A stretch of DNA of 16,952 nucleotides from positions 1 to 16,952 of the forward strand of contig PUOB01000359.1 in the NCBI GenBank assembly GCA_003551985.1. Reading direction: 5' to 3'. Positions 14,803-16,952 of the stretch are shown here, in pieces. Numbering within the stretch: the first letter of the stretch is position 1; every line of letters begins with the position of its first letter. The position numbers and the translations under genes were made by a program. The notes beneath the pieces are model-generated. The model saw nothing but the letters and a program-made list of their open reading frames with translations. It did not search any database and had not been told where the DNA came from. Source of the stretch: Desulfobacteraceae bacterium (GTDB taxonomy: Bacteria > Desulfobacterota > Desulfobacteria > Desulfobacterales > Desulfosalsimonadaceae).

Positions 14803-16221
14803 ATGAGCGATAAACCAACGGACAACGGGCCGCAGGATCCATTCAGGCCATATAAAGGCCGCTTTGAAACCCATGACCGGATTCCGGAAAAAGGCCGGAA
14901 ACCGGACGATATTATCGAGGAGTTGTCCGTAATGGCAAAAGAGGAAGATGCCGCCTGGAAAACCGGGCGGATCTCGGGCACGTATTATCATGCCGGGGAT
15001 GCTCACCGGGCCTTTTTAAATGAAGCCTTTTCGTTTTTCTCTCATATCAACACCATTCAGTTTGATCTTTGCCCGAGCATGGCCAAATTTGAAAGTGAAA
15101 TCATTTCCATGACAACCGCCATGCTCCATGGCGATGCAGTAAAGGACCAGGATCCGTCGGGCGGGGTTTGCGGCACGGTGACCTCGGGCGGCAGCGAGAG
15201 CATTGCCATGGCCGTAAAAGCCTACCGGGATCAGGCACGCGCGGAAAAGGGGATCATGACCCCGGAGATTGTCATGCCCAAAACCGCCCATCCGGCATTC
15301 AACAAGGCGGGCGAATATTTCGGGGTGAAAATGGTGGCCGTTCCGGTGGACCTGCCGGATTTCCGGGTAGACCCCGAGGCGGTTGCGGCGAAAATCAATG
15401 CCAACACCGTGGCAATCGTGGGCAGTGCGGGCAATTATCCCTACGGCCTGATTGATCCGCTGGCAGAATTGTCCGAACTTGCCGTACACCATAACATCGG
15501 GTTTCACGTGGACGGGTGTCTTGGCGGGTTTATACTGCCGTGGATTGAAAAGGCCGGCTATCCGGTTCCCCCGTTCGATTTCCGCCTGCCCGGCGTGACA
15601 TCCATATCTGCGGATACCCATAAATTCGGCTATGCATTGAAGGGGACCTCTGTAATCCTCTACCGGAATCCGGATCTAAGACGCTATCAATACTTTACAT
15701 TTCCGGACTGGCCCGGCGGCATTTATGCCTCGCCCACATCCGCCGGCAGCCGGTCCGGCGGTTTGAGCGCTGCGACATGGGCGTCCATGGTCAGCATGGG
15801 AGAAGCCGGCTATCTTGCGGCCGCACGGGAGATCATGCGGGTTGCCAGTGAAATACGCGACGCCGTAGAGCGCATCGAGGAGCTCATCGTGATCGGAGAG
15901 CCGACGTTTCTTGTCAGCTTTCGCTCTGAGGCCCTGGATGTATTTCATATCAATGATTTCATGAAGACCAGGGGGTGGCGGTTTAACTGCCTGCAGCTTC
16001 CGCCGGCGCTCCATTTCTGTGTTACGCTGCCCCAGACGCGGGTCGCGGGCCTGGGCGACCAATTTGCCGACGACCTGGCCGAAGGCGTGTCCTATGCAAA
16101 GCAAAATGCCGGCACCCCGGCCCAGAGCAGCGCCTTGTACGGACTTGCCGGCACCGTTGACGGCAACCAGCAGGTTACCGACCTCTTATGCGGTGTGTTT
16201 GATTATATGTATGCCATTTAA
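14803..16221 (+). CDS. PLP-dependent lyase/decarboxylase, sphingosine-1-phosphate lyase-like
   Basis: A 472-residue fold-type-I PLP enzyme of the group II decarboxylase/sphingosine-1-phosphate lyase family. Visible features: RISGTYYHAGDAH (56-68), close to the SPL substrate-site pattern; TSGGSESI (127-134), phosphate/cofactor loop; HVDGCLGGF (235-243) with PLP-nitrogen-binding Asp237; and the Schiff-base lysine Lys274 in SADTHKFGY. Unlike eukaryotic SPL there is no N-terminal transmembrane helix, so it is soluble. The family splits a phosphorylated amino alcohol into phosphoethanolamine and an aldehyde, or decarboxylates amino acids; the motifs favour the SPL side. The ATG has GAGG (14793-14796) six nt upstream. 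Its position right after a carbohydrate kinase suggests, as inference, that the kinase makes the phosphorylated substrate it cleaves. Confidence 0.85.
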   Translation: MSDKPTDNGPQDPFRPYKGRFETHDRIPEKGRKPDDIIEELSVMAKEEDAAWKTGRISGTYYHAGDAHRAFLNEAFSFFSHINTIQFDLCPSMAKFESEIISMTTAMLHGDAVKDQDPSGGVCGTVTSGGSESIAMAVKAYRDQARAEKGIMTPEIVMPKTAHPAFNKAGEYFGVKMVAVPVDLPDFRVDPEAVAAKINANTVAIVGSAGNYPYGLIDPLAELSELAVHHNIGFHVDGCLGGFILPWIEKAGYPVPPFDFRLPGVTSISADTHKFGYALKGTSVILYRNPDLRRYQYFTFPDWPGGIYASPTSAGSRSGGLSAATWASMVSMGEAGYLAAAREIMRVASEIRDAVERIEELIVIGEPTFLVSFRSEALDVFHINDFMKTRGWRFNCLQLPPALHFCVTLPQTRVAGLGDQFADDLAEGVSYAKQNAGTPAQSSALYGLAGTVDGNQQVTDLLCGVFDYMYAI

Positions 16222-16242
16222 CAGGCATTGATCTCTCGGTAG

Positions 16243-16262
16243 GTCGGGATTCATATCCCGAC
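16243..16262. repeat. REP-like hairpin between the PLP lyase-like and cyclase genes
   Basis: GTCGGGAT-TCAT-ATCCCGAC is a perfect 8-bp stem with a 4-nt loop, preceded by GTAG. It looks like the short extragenic GTCGGG/CCCGAC palindromes scattered in many proteobacterial genomes. It has no T-run, so it may stabilise the upstream mRNA end or weaken read-through rather than terminate. Confidence 0.55.
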
Positions 16263-16313
16263 ATTGCACTGCATCACTTCGCTTCTCCGGCGCATGAAAG
16301 ACAGGAAAAATCG

Positions 16314-16949
16314 ATGAAAATTATTGATCTGAGCCATCGCATCGAGCCCGGTATGCCGGTGTATCCGGGTACGGAAGGCCCCGTGTTCTCCCATCCGTTT
16401 GACCTGGACAAAGACGGGTTTGTGGAGATGAAGATATCGCTGATGACTCACACCGGCACCCACATGGATGCGCCGGCCCACATCCTTGACGGGGGGCAAA
16501 CCCTGGACCGGATGCCGGTTTCGGCGTTTTACGGACAGGCGATATGCATTGACGCGGTATCGGGGCAAAAGGAAATTGCCGCCGAAGATCTGGCACCTTA
16601 CGAGGCCATGATTCAAACGGCGGATTTTGTATTATTCCGAACCGGATGGTCCCGGCTGTGGGGCACTTCCGCTTATTTTGAAGGGTATCCGGTGCTGAGC
16701 CCGGAGGCGGCGCACCGGTTGAGCAATTTCGGGCTCAAGGGGGTCGGTTTTGACACCATTTCTGCAGACGGCCCCGGAGACACGGCTTTTGTGATCCACC
16801 AAACACTGCTGGGCACGGATCGGGTTATTCTTGAAAATTTGACCCATCTTGACCAATTGCCCCGGGCCGGATTTTCGATCGCGTGTTTTCCGCTGCATTT
16901 TTCCGGGGCTGACGGCTCCCCCGTACGGGCGGTGGCGTTTGTGGACTGA
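16314..16949 (+). CDS. Cyclase-family metallohydrolase (kynurenine formamidase-like)
   Basis: A 211-residue protein of the cyclase/arylformamidase family, normal in length and complete in the window. The metal-binding signature HTGTHMDAPAH is at 46-56, with likely ligands His46, His50 and Asp52 and with His56 as the expected catalytic or second-site residue. The C-terminal GVGFDTISADG...HQTLLGTDRVILENL block (about 142-172) is also typical. Members hydrolyse amide or ester bonds (for example N-formylkynurenine, isatin) in the cytoplasm. No kynurenine-pathway gene is nearby, so that specific activity should not be assumed. The start ATG has AGGA (16303-16306) seven nt upstream. It follows the PLP lyase-like gene by 92 bp, a gap containing the REP-like hairpin, so co-transcription is likely but not certain. 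Confidence 0.85.
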   Translation: MKIIDLSHRIEPGMPVYPGTEGPVFSHPFDLDKDGFVEMKISLMTHTGTHMDAPAHILDGGQTLDRMPVSAFYGQAICIDAVSGQKEIAAEDLAPYEAMIQTADFVLFRTGWSRLWGTSAYFEGYPVLSPEAAHRLSNFGLKGVGFDTISADGPGDTAFVIHQTLLGTDRVILENLTHLDQLPRAGFSIACFPLHFSGADGSPVRAVAFVD

Positions 16950-16952
16950 AAG

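Noticed and set aside
1..16952. CRISPR array, tRNA, rRNA or phage genes
   Set aside because: No regularly spaced direct repeats, tRNA-like cloverleaf, rRNA segment or phage protein was found in any gap or frame.

Overview
The window (16,952 bp) is bacterial, moderately GC-rich and densely coded. It most likely comes from a sulfate-reducing Desulfobacterota lineage of the Desulfobacterales type. That placement rests on protein character (a HAD-GH65 fusion beside TreYZ, a soluble sphingosine-phosphate-lyase-like enzyme) and on a dispersed palindromic repeat that resembles repeats I recall from that group. It is an inference, since no rRNA or other marker gene is present.

Layout: (1) Positions 1-100, minus strand: start of a phosphoribosyltransferase-like gene cut by the window edge, with a 306-bp upstream gap carrying a candidate -10 box framed by a 10-bp inverted repeat. 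(2) Positions 407-4063, minus strand: two-gene unit glgX (debranching enzyme) then malQ (4-alpha-glucanotransferase). (3) Positions 4064-4544: divergent control region with a MITE-like repeat (copy A), a perfect 20-bp-arm palindrome and a consensus -10 box. (4) Positions 4545-12511, plus strand: tight four-gene operon of HAD/GH65 fusion, uridine-kinase-like P-loop kinase, treY and treZ. (5) Positions 12512-13155: gap with a weak terminator, an inverted second copy (B) of the repeat, an extended -10 promoter and a potentially structured leader. (6) Positions 13156-16949, plus strand: FGGY carbohydrate kinase, PLP-dependent sphingosine-1-phosphate-lyase-like protein and a cyclase/formamidase-family metalloenzyme.

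Working together: GlgX debranches glycogen or maltodextrin, MalQ re-sizes the chains, TreY converts the reducing end to a trehalosyl unit and TreZ releases trehalose. The GH65 domain is likely to phosphorolyse an alpha-glucosyl disaccharide (trehalose is the obvious local candidate) to beta-glucose-1-phosphate. The fused beta-phosphoglucomutase-like HAD domain could convert that to glucose-6-phosphate. The P-loop kinase has no assigned substrate and may act on the other product. The downstream kinase/lyase/cyclase set looks like a separate transcription unit, possibly a small catabolic route built on phosphorylate-then-cleave chemistry.

The points most worth following are the palindrome over the HAD-GH65 promoter, the leader of the FGGY kinase transcript, the FGGY/SPL-like/cyclase cassette and the orphan kinase inside the trehalose operon. 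I found no rRNA, tRNA, CRISPR array, transposase or phage gene.
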